Source: Desulfobacterales bacterium
Lineage (GTDB): Bacteria > Desulfobacterota > Desulfobacteria > Desulfobacterales > JAUYIZ01
Length of the DNA: 49,841 bases
Reading direction: 5' to 3'
Assembly (NCBI GenBank): GCA_030688615.1
Contig: JAUYIZ010000008.1
Span: forward strand, 1 to 49,841
Position 1 is the stretch's first letter. The number at the start of each line of letters is the position of its first letter. Below are positions 20,509 through 29,415 of the stretch, piece by piece. The notes beneath the pieces were generated by a model. It made no database searches. It saw only the letters and a list, made by a program, of their open reading frames with translations, and had not been told where the DNA came from. Both the position numbers and the translations under genes were made by a program.

Positions 20509-21945
20509 ATGCCTTACAAGGACCTGCGGGAATTTATTCAAAAATGCGAACAATTAGGGGATGCGGTGGCCGTCCACCGGGAGGTGGACTGGAATCTGGA
20601 GGCCGGCGCCATCACCCGGCGATGCTGCGAGCTTCAGGCCCCCGCCCCTTTTTTTCAGAAAATCAAGGATTATCCCGCCGGCTACCGGATTTTCGGCGCC
20701 CCGCTGTCCACTTTCAGGCGGCTGGCCATTGCCATGGATTTGAATCCGGAGGCATCCGTGCGGCAAATCATAGACACCTACATTGAAAGAAGCCGGAAGA
20801 AAATCAAACCCAATATCGTCAAGGACGGGCCCTGTAAGGAAAACATCATGACCGGCGAGGAGGTGGATCTTTTTAAATTTCCCGCACCGTTCGTTCATCA
20901 CGGCGACGGGGGAAGGTACATCAGCACATTTCACATCATTGCCACCAAAGACCCGGACACCGGATGGGCGAACTGGGGCATGTACCGGCAGATGATCCAC
21001 ACCAAAAATTCCCTTGGGGGCCTGATGGCGCCGGCGCAACACATCGGCATGATGCTGCGCAATAAGTATGAAGCCCGCAACGAGCCCATGCCTTTTGCCG
21101 TTGCCATCGGCACGGAACCGATCACCTGCCTGGTGGGCGGGGCGGGAATACCCGCCGGGGTGGATGAAGTGGATGTCATCGGAGGCATCCGGGGACAGGC
21201 GCTGGACATCGTTAAATGCGAAACCGTGGATCTTGAGATCCCGGCCACATCCGAAATTGTCATTGAAGGGGTGGTTTTGCCGAAGGAACGGAAAATGGAA
21301 GGCCCCTTTGGAGAGTACGGGGGATACTGTTCCATTCCCAACCTGCCCCGGCCGGTTTACCAGGTCAGCGCCATCACCCATCGCAATGACCCCATCCTGA
21401 CCATGTCCAATATGGGAATGCCGGTGGACGATGCGGACATCATTCAGGGAATGACCATGGCGGCTGAAATCTTTGTCACCCTCAAAGACATGGGATTTCC
21501 GGTTACCGGCGTCCACACCCCGCCGGAGTGCTGCTGCTCCACGGTGGTCGTTGCCACCAAGGTGCCCTATGCCAATATCGCCTCCCGTATTGCCAGCGGC
21601 GTCTGGGCCAGCGCGGTGGGCCACTTTGTCGTGAAAATTATCATTGTAGACGACGATGTCGATCCGACCAACATGAACGAAGTCCTTCACGCCTGGGCCA
21701 CAAAATGTCATCCGATCCGGGGGACGACGGTCATCCCCCAGGCGGTCATGACACCGGCCTACCCCTATTACAGCCCGGAAGAGGTCCATTATAACACGGG
21801 CTGCAACGTTTATTACGATTGCACCTATCCGAAGCGATGGCCGAAGGAGAAAAAAGCCATCCGCTCCTCTTTCCGGGACATTTACCCCAAGGAAATCCAG
21901 GAGCAGGTGCTGGCCAACTGGTCCGATTACGGCTTTAAGCAATAG
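20509..21945 (+). CDS. UbiD-family decarboxylase (copy 4, module A)
   Basis: NWGMYRQMIH, MEGPFGEYGGYC, VDDDVDPTNMNEVLHAW. Confidence 0.93.
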   Translation: MPYKDLREFIQKCEQLGDAVAVHREVDWNLEAGAITRRCCELQAPAPFFQKIKDYPAGYRIFGAPLSTFRRLAIAMDLNPEASVRQIIDTYIERSRKKIKPNIVKDGPCKENIMTGEEVDLFKFPAPFVHHGDGGRYISTFHIIATKDPDTGWANWGMYRQMIHTKNSLGGLMAPAQHIGMMLRNKYEARNEPMPFAVAIGTEPITCLVGGAGIPAGVDEVDVIGGIRGQALDIVKCETVDLEIPATSEIVIEGVVLPKERKMEGPFGEYGGYCSIPNLPRPVYQVSAITHRNDPILTMSNMGMPVDDADIIQGMTMAAEIFVTLKDMGFPVTGVHTPPECCCSTVVVATKVPYANIASRIASGVWASAVGHFVVKIIIVDDDVDPTNMNEVLHAWATKCHPIRGTTVIPQAVMTPAYPYYSPEEVHYNTGCNVYYDCTYPKRWPKEKKAIRSSFRDIYPKEIQEQVLANWSDYGFKQ

Positions 21946-21957
21946 CAGGGAAAAGCG

Positions 21958-23538
21958 ATGCAAAAAGGAGAACGACTCGACCTTTCCATACCGGAGGAAT
22001 TTAATCTCGGCGCTTATTTTCTGGACGTCAATCTGATTGCCGGAAGGGGTGAAAACCCCGCCATCTATTACCAGGATGAAACCATTTCCTATCATGGCCT
22101 CTGGGCATTGACCAACAGGATGGGCAACGTGCTCAGGCGCCTGGGGGTGGAACCTGAAAATCGGGTCCTTCTGGTTCTGCAGGATTCCCCTGAATGGGTT
22201 GCCGGCTGGCTGGCAACCATGAAGGTCGGCGGCGTGGGCACCCATGCCTATACCTACTTGAAGCCCGATGACTACGCCTACCTGTTTGAACTTATCCGGC
22301 CCAAGGTCGTGCTGGTGGACCCCACCTGCCTGGATCTGCTCAGAAAAGCATCTGAAAAGTCCAAATACCCCGAAGCCTTCCTGGTGGCCGGGGGGCACAG
22401 CGGTGAACTTAGAGCACGCGAGTACGATTTATCCGAACTGCTCGGCGCTGCAAGCCAAGAGCTGGAAATTGAAAAAACCCACAGGGATGACACGGCCTTC
22501 TGGAACTTTTCCGGCGGCACCACCGGCAAACCCAAAGGGGTCCCCCATATGCATCGCGACGGGGTGGTGGCCTTCGAGTCCACCAACCATGTTCTGGGCT
22601 ACCGGCCCGATGACGTTGTGATTCGGGTACCCAAGCTGTTTTTTCATTATGCCAGGGATCTGGGGCTTCTTTTTCCCCTCCGGGCAGGGGCAGCGGTGGT
22701 CCTCTTTCCGGAAAGAACCACGGCCCGGGTCATTTTCAAGCTGGTGGAAAAATTCCGCCCGACCTTCCTCATTAATGTGCCCACCATGATGCGGGCCATG
22801 ATTCAGACCGCCGCAGCCGAACGCAGTGATCTGAGCTGTCTGCGGCGGGTGATGTCTTCGGGCGAGATGCTTTCGGCCCAGCTCTATAAAGAATGGGTGG
22901 ACACTTTTCAAATGGAGGTGGTCAACCGGTTCGGATCTGCCGAGTCGCTGACCGGTTATCTTTGCAACCGCCCCGGCGCAGTCGTTGCGGGAAGCTCCGG
23001 GACCGTCACCCCCATGAGCGCGGTGAAGATCGTGGACCGGCAGGGCCGTGAGGTTGCCCGGGGCGAGACCGGAGTTTTAATGGCCCGCACCGGGGCCGCG
23101 GCAATACATTACGTGCGGGATCACGAAAAATCTCTGTCCACCTTCACCGGCAACGGGTGGATCGATACGGGGGATCTTTTCAGACAGGATGAAAACAATT
23201 ACTTCTGGTATCTGGGGCGGGCTGATGACATGGTGAAGATCAGCGGGGTCTGGGTTTCGCCGCTGGAAATCGAACGCTGTCTCCAGACGCATCCGGACGT
23301 CAAAGAGTGCGCGGTAATGGGGTTGGAGGATCAGGACGGCCTGACAAAACTCAAAGCCTTCATTGTCATGGAAAAGAACGCCCCCGCTGCAGACAACCCC
23401 GCCGGGGACCTGATCGATTTCTGCAAAAAAAACCTGGCCACTTATAAATACCCGCGGTTTACCGAGTTCATGGACGAGCTGCCAAAAACCGGGCAAGGCA
23501 AGATAGACCGCCGGGAACTGCGGACGCGGAGCCTGTGA
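21958..23538 (+). CDS. Benzoate-CoA-ligase-like acyl-CoA synthetase (module A)
   Basis: FSGGTTGKPKGVPHMH; KISGVWVSPLEIE; PKTGQGKIDRREL. Confidence 0.92.
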   Translation: MQKGERLDLSIPEEFNLGAYFLDVNLIAGRGENPAIYYQDETISYHGLWALTNRMGNVLRRLGVEPENRVLLVLQDSPEWVAGWLATMKVGGVGTHAYTYLKPDDYAYLFELIRPKVVLVDPTCLDLLRKASEKSKYPEAFLVAGGHSGELRAREYDLSELLGAASQELEIEKTHRDDTAFWNFSGGTTGKPKGVPHMHRDGVVAFESTNHVLGYRPDDVVIRVPKLFFHYARDLGLLFPLRAGAAVVLFPERTTARVIFKLVEKFRPTFLINVPTMMRAMIQTAAAERSDLSCLRRVMSSGEMLSAQLYKEWVDTFQMEVVNRFGSAESLTGYLCNRPGAVVAGSSGTVTPMSAVKIVDRQGREVARGETGVLMARTGAAAIHYVRDHEKSLSTFTGNGWIDTGDLFRQDENNYFWYLGRADDMVKISGVWVSPLEIERCLQTHPDVKECAVMGLEDQDGLTKLKAFIVMEKNAPAADNPAGDLIDFCKKNLATYKYPRFTEFMDELPKTGQGKIDRRELRTRSL

Positions 23539-23592
23539 TGCCCGGGTGATAATTCTTTCAACTGGCTTTTTAAATAAACAGGAGGTGTGATT

Positions 23593-24600
23593 ATGAAAAG
23601 ACAGACCTTATGCTTGCTTGCTGCTTTCTTGGTTTTTTTCTCCTTGATCCAAGTAAATTCATCCCTTGCGGCGCCTTACTTTCAGGGGAAAAGAATCACT
23701 CTGATCGTCGGGTTTGCACCCGGGGGCGGCTACGATCGCATGGCCAGGCTTCTGGCCAGGTACCTGCCCGAGCACATCCCCGGCAAGCCCCGGTTTATCG
23801 TAAAGAACATCCCGGGGGGCAGCAGCATGATCGCGGCCAACCGGCTGTATAACATTGAAAAACCGGACGGATTTACCATCGGAACCATCAACCGGGGACT
23901 TCCCCTGGCCCAGCTGTTGAAAGTCGACGGGGTTGAATTCGACCTCAGAAAATTTTCCTGGCTCGGGTCCACATCGGTGGACACCAATGTCCTGTGCGTC
24001 CGGGCCGATCTGCCCTACCAAACCTTTGAAGAGTTCAAAAAGGCGGGCAAAACCCTTTTTATGGCCGCCGGTGGCCCCATGACGAGCAGCAGCCAGTTCG
24101 GCGTGCTCCTGAAAGAATTTTTAAACCTGGATATTAAAATCGTCACCTACACCAACATGGCCAATGCCCTGCTGGCAGTGGAACGCAAAGAGGCCGACGG
24201 GGTGCCCAGCACTTACAGCTCCCTGCTGCCGATGATCAACCGCGGCGTGCTACGTCCTTTGATCCGGTCGCAGAACTCTGCGGCGGGCATTGAAAACCTT
24301 CCTGTTGATGAAAATCTGGCCGCCACCGAACGGGGCAAGACGTTTCTCGGCATGCGGGCGGCCACGGATAATTTCGGCCGGCCCTATGTGGCGCCCCCGG
24401 GGGTGCCCGGCGATGTGTTGCAAATTTTAAGGGACGGCTTGCAAAATGTTTCCAAAGACCCGAAATTTCTGAAAGCCGCGGAAAAAGCGATGATGGAGAT
24501 TCAATTCGTCTCTCATGAAAAAGTCATGAAAGGGATCAATTATCTGCTGAATCAACCCGATGACATTGTTACCGAGTTCAGTAAATATATAAAGTTTTAG
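23593..24600 (+). CDS. Tripartite tricarboxylate transporter substrate-binding protein (TctC-like)
   Basis: Signal peptide; ITLIVGFAPGGGYDRMARLLARYLPEHIPGKP; GGAGGTG-like SD upstream of ATG. Confidence 0.88.
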   Translation: MKRQTLCLLAAFLVFFSLIQVNSSLAAPYFQGKRITLIVGFAPGGGYDRMARLLARYLPEHIPGKPRFIVKNIPGGSSMIAANRLYNIEKPDGFTIGTINRGLPLAQLLKVDGVEFDLRKFSWLGSTSVDTNVLCVRADLPYQTFEEFKKAGKTLFMAAGGPMTSSSQFGVLLKEFLNLDIKIVTYTNMANALLAVERKEADGVPSTYSSLLPMINRGVLRPLIRSQNSAAGIENLPVDENLAATERGKTFLGMRAATDNFGRPYVAPPGVPGDVLQILRDGLQNVSKDPKFLKAAEKAMMEIQFVSHEKVMKGINYLLNQPDDIVTEFSKYIKF

Positions 24601-24618
24601 GATTTAAGAGAGGAAACT

Positions 24619-26127
24619 ATGTTTGATGCCTTTATCGGCGGGTTATTTTTAGTCCTTCAGGGCAAATCTTTTCTTTTCCTGCTCATCGGCGTCGCCATCG
24701 GTTTCTGGGTCGGGATTCTCCCGGGGCTGGGAGGCGGCGCGACCCTGGCGCTGATGATGCCGTTTATCTATAACATGACCCCCCAAGAGGCTTTTCCCTT
24801 TCTTCTGGGCATGCACTCGGTGGTTGCGACCACCGGAGATATCACCTCGGTTCTCTTTGGGATTCCCGGGGAGCCGACGACCCTGGCCACGATCGTGGAC
24901 GGCTACCCCATGACCAAAAAGGGGGAAGCCGGGCGGGCGCTGGGTGCGGTCCTTATGAGCAGCCTGGTGGGCGCTGTTTTCGGCGCACTGTTCCTGGCGG
25001 TCAGCATCCCGGTTGTGCGCCCGCTGGTGCTTGCGCTGGGTTCTCCGGAAATGTTCATGGTGACGGTCCTGGGCCTGACCTGTATCGCCACCCTGAGCAG
25101 CCAGGGCAAGGGCGGGCTTTTCAAGGGGTTGCTGATCGGCGGGTTCGGCTTTTTGTGCTCCATGATCGGCCAGGACAGTCAGGCAGGTATTTTGCGCTTT
25201 ACTTTCGGATCGCTCTACCTGTGGGATGGCTTATCGGTCATCCCGGTCATGATCGGGCTTTTTGCCATCCCGGAAATCGTTGACCTGGCCGTCCGCGGGA
25301 CCGGCATCGCCGGTGATGTGGCGTTCGGCAAACTCGGCAAAGGGGTCAAGGAGGGGGTCATCGACACCTTTCGTCATTTCTGGCTCACCATCCGCTGCAG
25401 CGCCATCGGTGCGGTTATCGGCATCATCCCCGGGGTCGGGGGCGGCGTTTCCCAGTGGATGTCCTATGCCCATGCCACCCAGAGCGCCAAGACGCTGGAG
25501 GAAAGAGACGGCTTTGGTAAAGGGGACGTCCGGGGCGTGCTGGGTCCGGGGGCATCGAATAACTCCAAAGAAGGCGCGAACCTGATCCCCACGATTGCCT
25601 TCGGCGTTCCCGCAAGTGTCGGGATGGCCATCCTGTTAGGCGCATTCCTCGTTCTCGGGATCGTTCCGGGTCCGGACATGCTGACCAAGCATCTGACGCT
25701 GACCTACTCCATGGTCTGGACCATTGTGATCGCCAACCTCATTACCGTGCCCATATGCCTGCTTTTTATCGATCAGCTGGCTAAATTGACCACCATCCGG
25801 GGAAATTTGATCATTCCCTTCATTCTGCTGCTCTGTTTTATCGGGGCCTATTCTTCCAACAACAGTATCGGCGATCTCATCGTCGTGCTGATTTTTGGCG
25901 GCATCGGTTGTTTCCTGATGCGATTTCGCTGGCCGCGTCCGCCATTTATCCTTGGATTTATTCTCGGCAGTCTGGCCGAAGGATATCTTTTTACCTCCAC
26001 GCTGCGTTATGGGGCCAATTGGCTATACCGCCCCAAGGTCATTATCATCTTTCTGATTATCGTTGCCTTTGCCATGCACCCTTATATTCAGAAAAAAAGG
26101 CTGATGAAGCAAGGAGGCGGAAAGTGA
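24619..26127 (+). CDS. Tripartite tricarboxylate transporter permease (TctA family)
   Basis: GILPGLGGGATLALMMPFIY, FGIPGEPTTLATIVDGYPMTKKGEAGRALGAV, GIIPGVGGGVSQWMSYAHA. Confidence 0.95.
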   Translation: MFDAFIGGLFLVLQGKSFLFLLIGVAIGFWVGILPGLGGGATLALMMPFIYNMTPQEAFPFLLGMHSVVATTGDITSVLFGIPGEPTTLATIVDGYPMTKKGEAGRALGAVLMSSLVGAVFGALFLAVSIPVVRPLVLALGSPEMFMVTVLGLTCIATLSSQGKGGLFKGLLIGGFGFLCSMIGQDSQAGILRFTFGSLYLWDGLSVIPVMIGLFAIPEIVDLAVRGTGIAGDVAFGKLGKGVKEGVIDTFRHFWLTIRCSAIGAVIGIIPGVGGGVSQWMSYAHATQSAKTLEERDGFGKGDVRGVLGPGASNNSKEGANLIPTIAFGVPASVGMAILLGAFLVLGIVPGPDMLTKHLTLTYSMVWTIVIANLITVPICLLFIDQLAKLTTIRGNLIIPFILLLCFIGAYSSNNSIGDLIVVLIFGGIGCFLMRFRWPRPPFILGFILGSLAEGYLFTSTLRYGANWLYRPKVIIIFLIIVAFAMHPYIQKKRLMKQGGGK

Positions 26128-26624
26128 GATGGAACGTAAACAGCTATATCAGCCTCTGCCTGATGGGCATTGCCCTCGCCGTCATAATCACCGCGTTGGG
26201 GTGGCCCTTTAGAACCGCCCTGTTTCCGATAAGCATCGGCATTGCCGTTATCGTTTTCGCCGCCGTTGAATTGATCCGCAGCTTGTTTTTTGAAAAAGAG
26301 GCGCCGGAGGCTGCCGCAACCGAACCAGCGGACCCGGAAAAGGACGACGAAGTCGACCCGGTCCTTGCCAGGCAGAGAACCTGGAACATTTTCGCCTGGA
26401 TTCTGGGCTTTTGCCTGATGATTCTGCTGCTGGGCTTTCCCGTTGCCGTGCCCCTGCTGGTCTTTACCTATTTAAGGTTTCACGGCAAGGAAAGCTGGGG
26501 CCTGACGCTGCTGCTCACCGCGTTGACCTTCCTGTTTTTTCAGGGTCTTTTTGTCTGGCTGCTGAACACCTTTTTTGCCGAAGGCTGGCTCATCATCGCC
26601 ATCGAAAGGCTGTTGGAATCATGA
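26124..26624 (+). CDS. Tripartite tricarboxylate transporter TctB family protein
   Basis: In-frame GTG at 26124 overlaps the tctA stop (GTGA); TM profile. The ORF-track start at 25908 lies inside tctA. Confidence 0.82.
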   Translation: MRWNVNSYISLCLMGIALAVIITALGWPFRTALFPISIGIAVIVFAAVELIRSLFFEKEAPEAAATEPADPEKDDEVDPVLARQRTWNIFAWILGFCLMILLLGFPVAVPLLVFTYLRFHGKESWGLTLLLTALTFLFFQGLFVWLLNTFFAEGWLIIAIERLLES

Positions 26625-26687
26625 TAAAAGATTCCTATATTATCATCATCTAAAATAAAATCCTGCTGATTTGGATAATTTTTTCTC

Positions 26688-26716
26688 TTGACACAGGATC
26701 ATTGACGTTTTAATAT
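26688..26716 (+). promoter_or_regulatory. Sigma70-type promoter upstream of ArsR-rhodanese gene
   Basis: TTGACA - 17 nt - TAATAT. Confidence 0.7.
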
Positions 26717-26718
26717 TG

Positions 26719-26740
26719 TATTCAATTAATTTAATGAATA
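26719..26740. promoter_or_regulatory. Candidate ArsR-type operator
   Basis: Inverted repeat TATTCA-attaatttaa-TGAATA directly after the -10 box. Confidence 0.55.
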
Positions 26741-26755
26741 GTATAAAAATTGAAT

Positions 26756-27436
26756 ATGAAAAATCCAAACAGACGTTTTAAAGACGAAATCTATGAGCAA
26801 TTCTCTCGAATCGGGAAGGCGGTCTCAAGCCCAAAGCGTTTGGAGCTCTTGGATATCCTTTGCCAAGGGGAAAGAACGGTCGAAGCGCTTGCTAAAGAAA
26901 CCGGTCTGACCGTGGCTAATGCCTCCCAGCACCTGCAGGTATTACGTGCTGACCGCCTGGTTGAGACAGAGAAGATGGGGTTGCATGTAACCTATCGACT
27001 CGCTGATCAGATGGTCTGTGAATTCTTCCTGTCCATGCGTGTACTTGCCGAAAATAGGTTGGCCGAAGTTGAGCAGATCAAGCGACAATTCTTGGCGGGA
27101 AGAGAGGGGATGGAACCGGTAGATCGAGACGCGTTGCTGAAGCGTGTCCGTGAAGGATCTGTGACCGTCCTGGATGTGCGCCCGCCTGAAGAGTACAAAG
27201 CAGGACATATCCCAGGGGCCGTATCCATTCCCTTAAAGGAACTGGAACTTCGCCTGTCGGTTCTGCCGTCGGACCAGGATGTCGTAGCATACTGTAGAGG
27301 CCCTTACTGCGTGCTATCTATCCAGGCCGTTGAGATTCTGCGCGCAAATGGATTCCATGCGGTGCGCCTTGAAGAAGGAATCCAGGACTGGCGGGCTAAG
27401 GGATTTTCAGTTGCCGTGGGCAATGAAGTGAAATAG
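26756..27436 (+). CDS. ArsR-family HTH regulator fused to C-terminal rhodanese domain
   Basis: SSPKRLELLDILCQGERTVEALAKETGLTVANASQHLQVLR; VLDVRPPEEYKAGHIPGAVSIPL; VAYCRGPYC. Confidence 0.93.
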   Translation: MKNPNRRFKDEIYEQFSRIGKAVSSPKRLELLDILCQGERTVEALAKETGLTVANASQHLQVLRADRLVETEKMGLHVTYRLADQMVCEFFLSMRVLAENRLAEVEQIKRQFLAGREGMEPVDRDALLKRVREGSVTVLDVRPPEEYKAGHIPGAVSIPLKELELRLSVLPSDQDVVAYCRGPYCVLSIQAVEILRANGFHAVRLEEGIQDWRAKGFSVAVGNEVK

Positions 27437-27497
27437 TTCAATTAACTTTATGGTGCGGTTTCCAAGGTATAATTAATAATGATAGGAGAAACGATGT

Positions 27498-28547
27498 ATG
27501 AACTACTTTAAAAAAAAGACTCTCACTGGACTTGCGCGTACCTGCGGTTGAGCGGCAAAAATCGGTCCGGCAGCTTTGTCGGACGCGCTTTCTGGTTTGA
27601 CTCCGCCTTCGGATCCAAACCTTCTGGTAGGCATCGAGACTTCCGATGACGCAGCTGTTTATCGGCTCACAGACGAAATCGCGATGATCCATACCATCGA
27701 TTTTATTACTCCGCCGGTGGACGATCCCTATTGGTTCGGCCAGATATCGGCTGCCAACTCGATCTCGGATGTCTATTCCATGGGCGGCCGTCCGCTAACG
27801 GCGCTGAATGTGGTGATGTTTCCCTCAAAGCACCTGGATATGGGGGTGCTCAAAGAAATTCTTAAAGGCGGCAACGACAAGGTGGTGGAAGCCGGGGCCA
27901 GTCTTGTGGGCGGTCATACCGTGGATGATGAAGAACCCAAGTACGGTCTTTGCGTCAACGGAATCGTCCATCCTAAAAGGGTGATCACCAATGCAGGATC
28001 AAGACCTGGAGACGTCTTAATACTGACGAAACCGCTCGGCACAGGAGTCTTATTCAATGCGGTGCGCTCCGGCCGGATGCCTTATAAGGACTTAGAACGG
28101 GATGTGCTCCCCTCTGTGGCAGCGCTCAACAGGGTGGCCATGGAAACGGCCCTCAGGTTCGAGCTGCATGCATGTACGGACGTTACCGGGTTCGGGATCG
28201 CCGGCCACCTGCTTGAGATGGCCCTTGGCAGCAACTCAAGTATCATTCTGAAATATTCTGATTTACCGCTCTATCCAGGCGTTCTGGATATGTACAGGAA
28301 GGGCGAAACCACCGGGAGCAATCAAACAAATCGCCTGATGACCCAGCCGAAAATGGAGATCCAAACCTCCCTATCCAAGATTGAGGTGGAGGTACTCTAT
28401 GACCCTCAAACCTCGGGTGGGCTTTTGCTCTCGGTACCCGCCAGCCAAGCAGAAGAACTCCTGGCCGCGCTTTCTGCCTCTGGGATCCAATCGGCGGTTC
28501 GGGTGGCTGAAATCGTTGAAGGCCCGCCTAAAATAGTCGTGGCATAG
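27498..28547 (+). CDS. selD: Selenide, water dikinase; selenoprotein with in-frame UGA (Sec) at 27549-27551
   Basis: Upstream extension through TGA gives [55 protein letters not shown], matching the SelD N-terminal Cys/Sec motif. Confidence 0.92.
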
Positions 28548-28550
28548 TCC

Positions 28551-29333
28551 ATGGGAATTTACCTGCTGATCGGCGGACTGGGTGTTGGCACAGGTTTTTT
28601 GTCCGGATTGCTCGGCATTGGTGGCGGCATTGTTATGGCGCCGTTGCTTCTTTACGTGCCGCCTTTATTCGGGCTTGAACCACTGTCCATGAGAATAGTT
28701 GCCGGTTTAACAATCGTGCAGGGTCTTCTGGCATGTATTTCCGGAGCTCTATCCCATCTCCAATTCCATATGGTGTCCGGACGGTTATCTCTGTATATGG
28801 GCATCAGCATTTTCATCGCGGCGATGGCCGGCAGCGCCGGTTCCAGTTATGTATCAAACGAAATCCTGCTCTTTCTCTTGGCTTGCCTTGCTCTAAGCGC
28901 AGCTTTATTGATGTTGCTGCCTGTAAGGAAAGACAGCGAAAAACCTAATGTCGAGCGGCTTAAATTCCAGCGGTGGCGCGCGGTGATAGCGGCCTCCAGC
29001 GTGGGACTGCTGGGAGGATTAGTTGGCCAGGGCGGCTCTTTCATCCTTATACCACTTATGACCTCATTTGTTAAGATCCCCACAAGAATTGCCATCGGCA
29101 GCAACCTTGCAATTGTTCTACTGTCAACAACTGCCGGGTTTATCGGCAAGGCGGCAACGGGCCAGATCGCGTGGATGTTGGCAATTCCTATCGCGCTGAC
29201 TGTGGTACCCGCAACTTACGTGGGAAGCTTGGCAAGTCGGAGGGTGAAGGTTCCAGGACTGAGAAAGGCGCTTGCGGCGCTTATCGCAATTGCGGCGATT
29301 CGGATATGGGTCTCGTTTCTGTTAGCATGGTAA
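28551..29333 (+). CDS. TauE/SafE-family permease (sulfite exporter-like)
   Basis: GTGFLSGLLGIGGGIVMAPLLL repeat and GLLGGLVGQGGSFILIPLM. Confidence 0.9.
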   Translation: MGIYLLIGGLGVGTGFLSGLLGIGGGIVMAPLLLYVPPLFGLEPLSMRIVAGLTIVQGLLACISGALSHLQFHMVSGRLSLYMGISIFIAAMAGSAGSSYVSNEILLFLLACLALSAALLMLLPVRKDSEKPNVERLKFQRWRAVIAASSVGLLGGLVGQGGSFILIPLMTSFVKIPTRIAIGSNLAIVLLSTTAGFIGKAATGQIAWMLAIPIALTVVPATYVGSLASRRVKVPGLRKALAALIAIAAIRIWVSFLLAW

Positions 29334-29415
29334 TGAGCCTGGTGCAAGGGAGCGAAACTAACCCCATTAAACTCACGACACATCTTGCTACCGACGATGA
29401 GTAGGAGGCTATTCG

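Noticed and set aside
20554-22398. 614-aa minus-strand ORF opposite UbiD copy 4 / CoA ligase
   Set aside because: Shadow ORF of GC-rich coding sequence; His/Gly/Asp-rich composition, no recognisable domain, fully overlaps two convincing genes
25908-26123. N-terminal extension of the second TctB ORF
   Set aside because: Lies inside tctA in another frame; GTG at 26124 overlapping the tctA stop is the more plausible start
27576-27578. TTG start for SelD as given by the ORF track
   Set aside because: Would remove the catalytic N-terminal segment; upstream frame with UGA matches SelD
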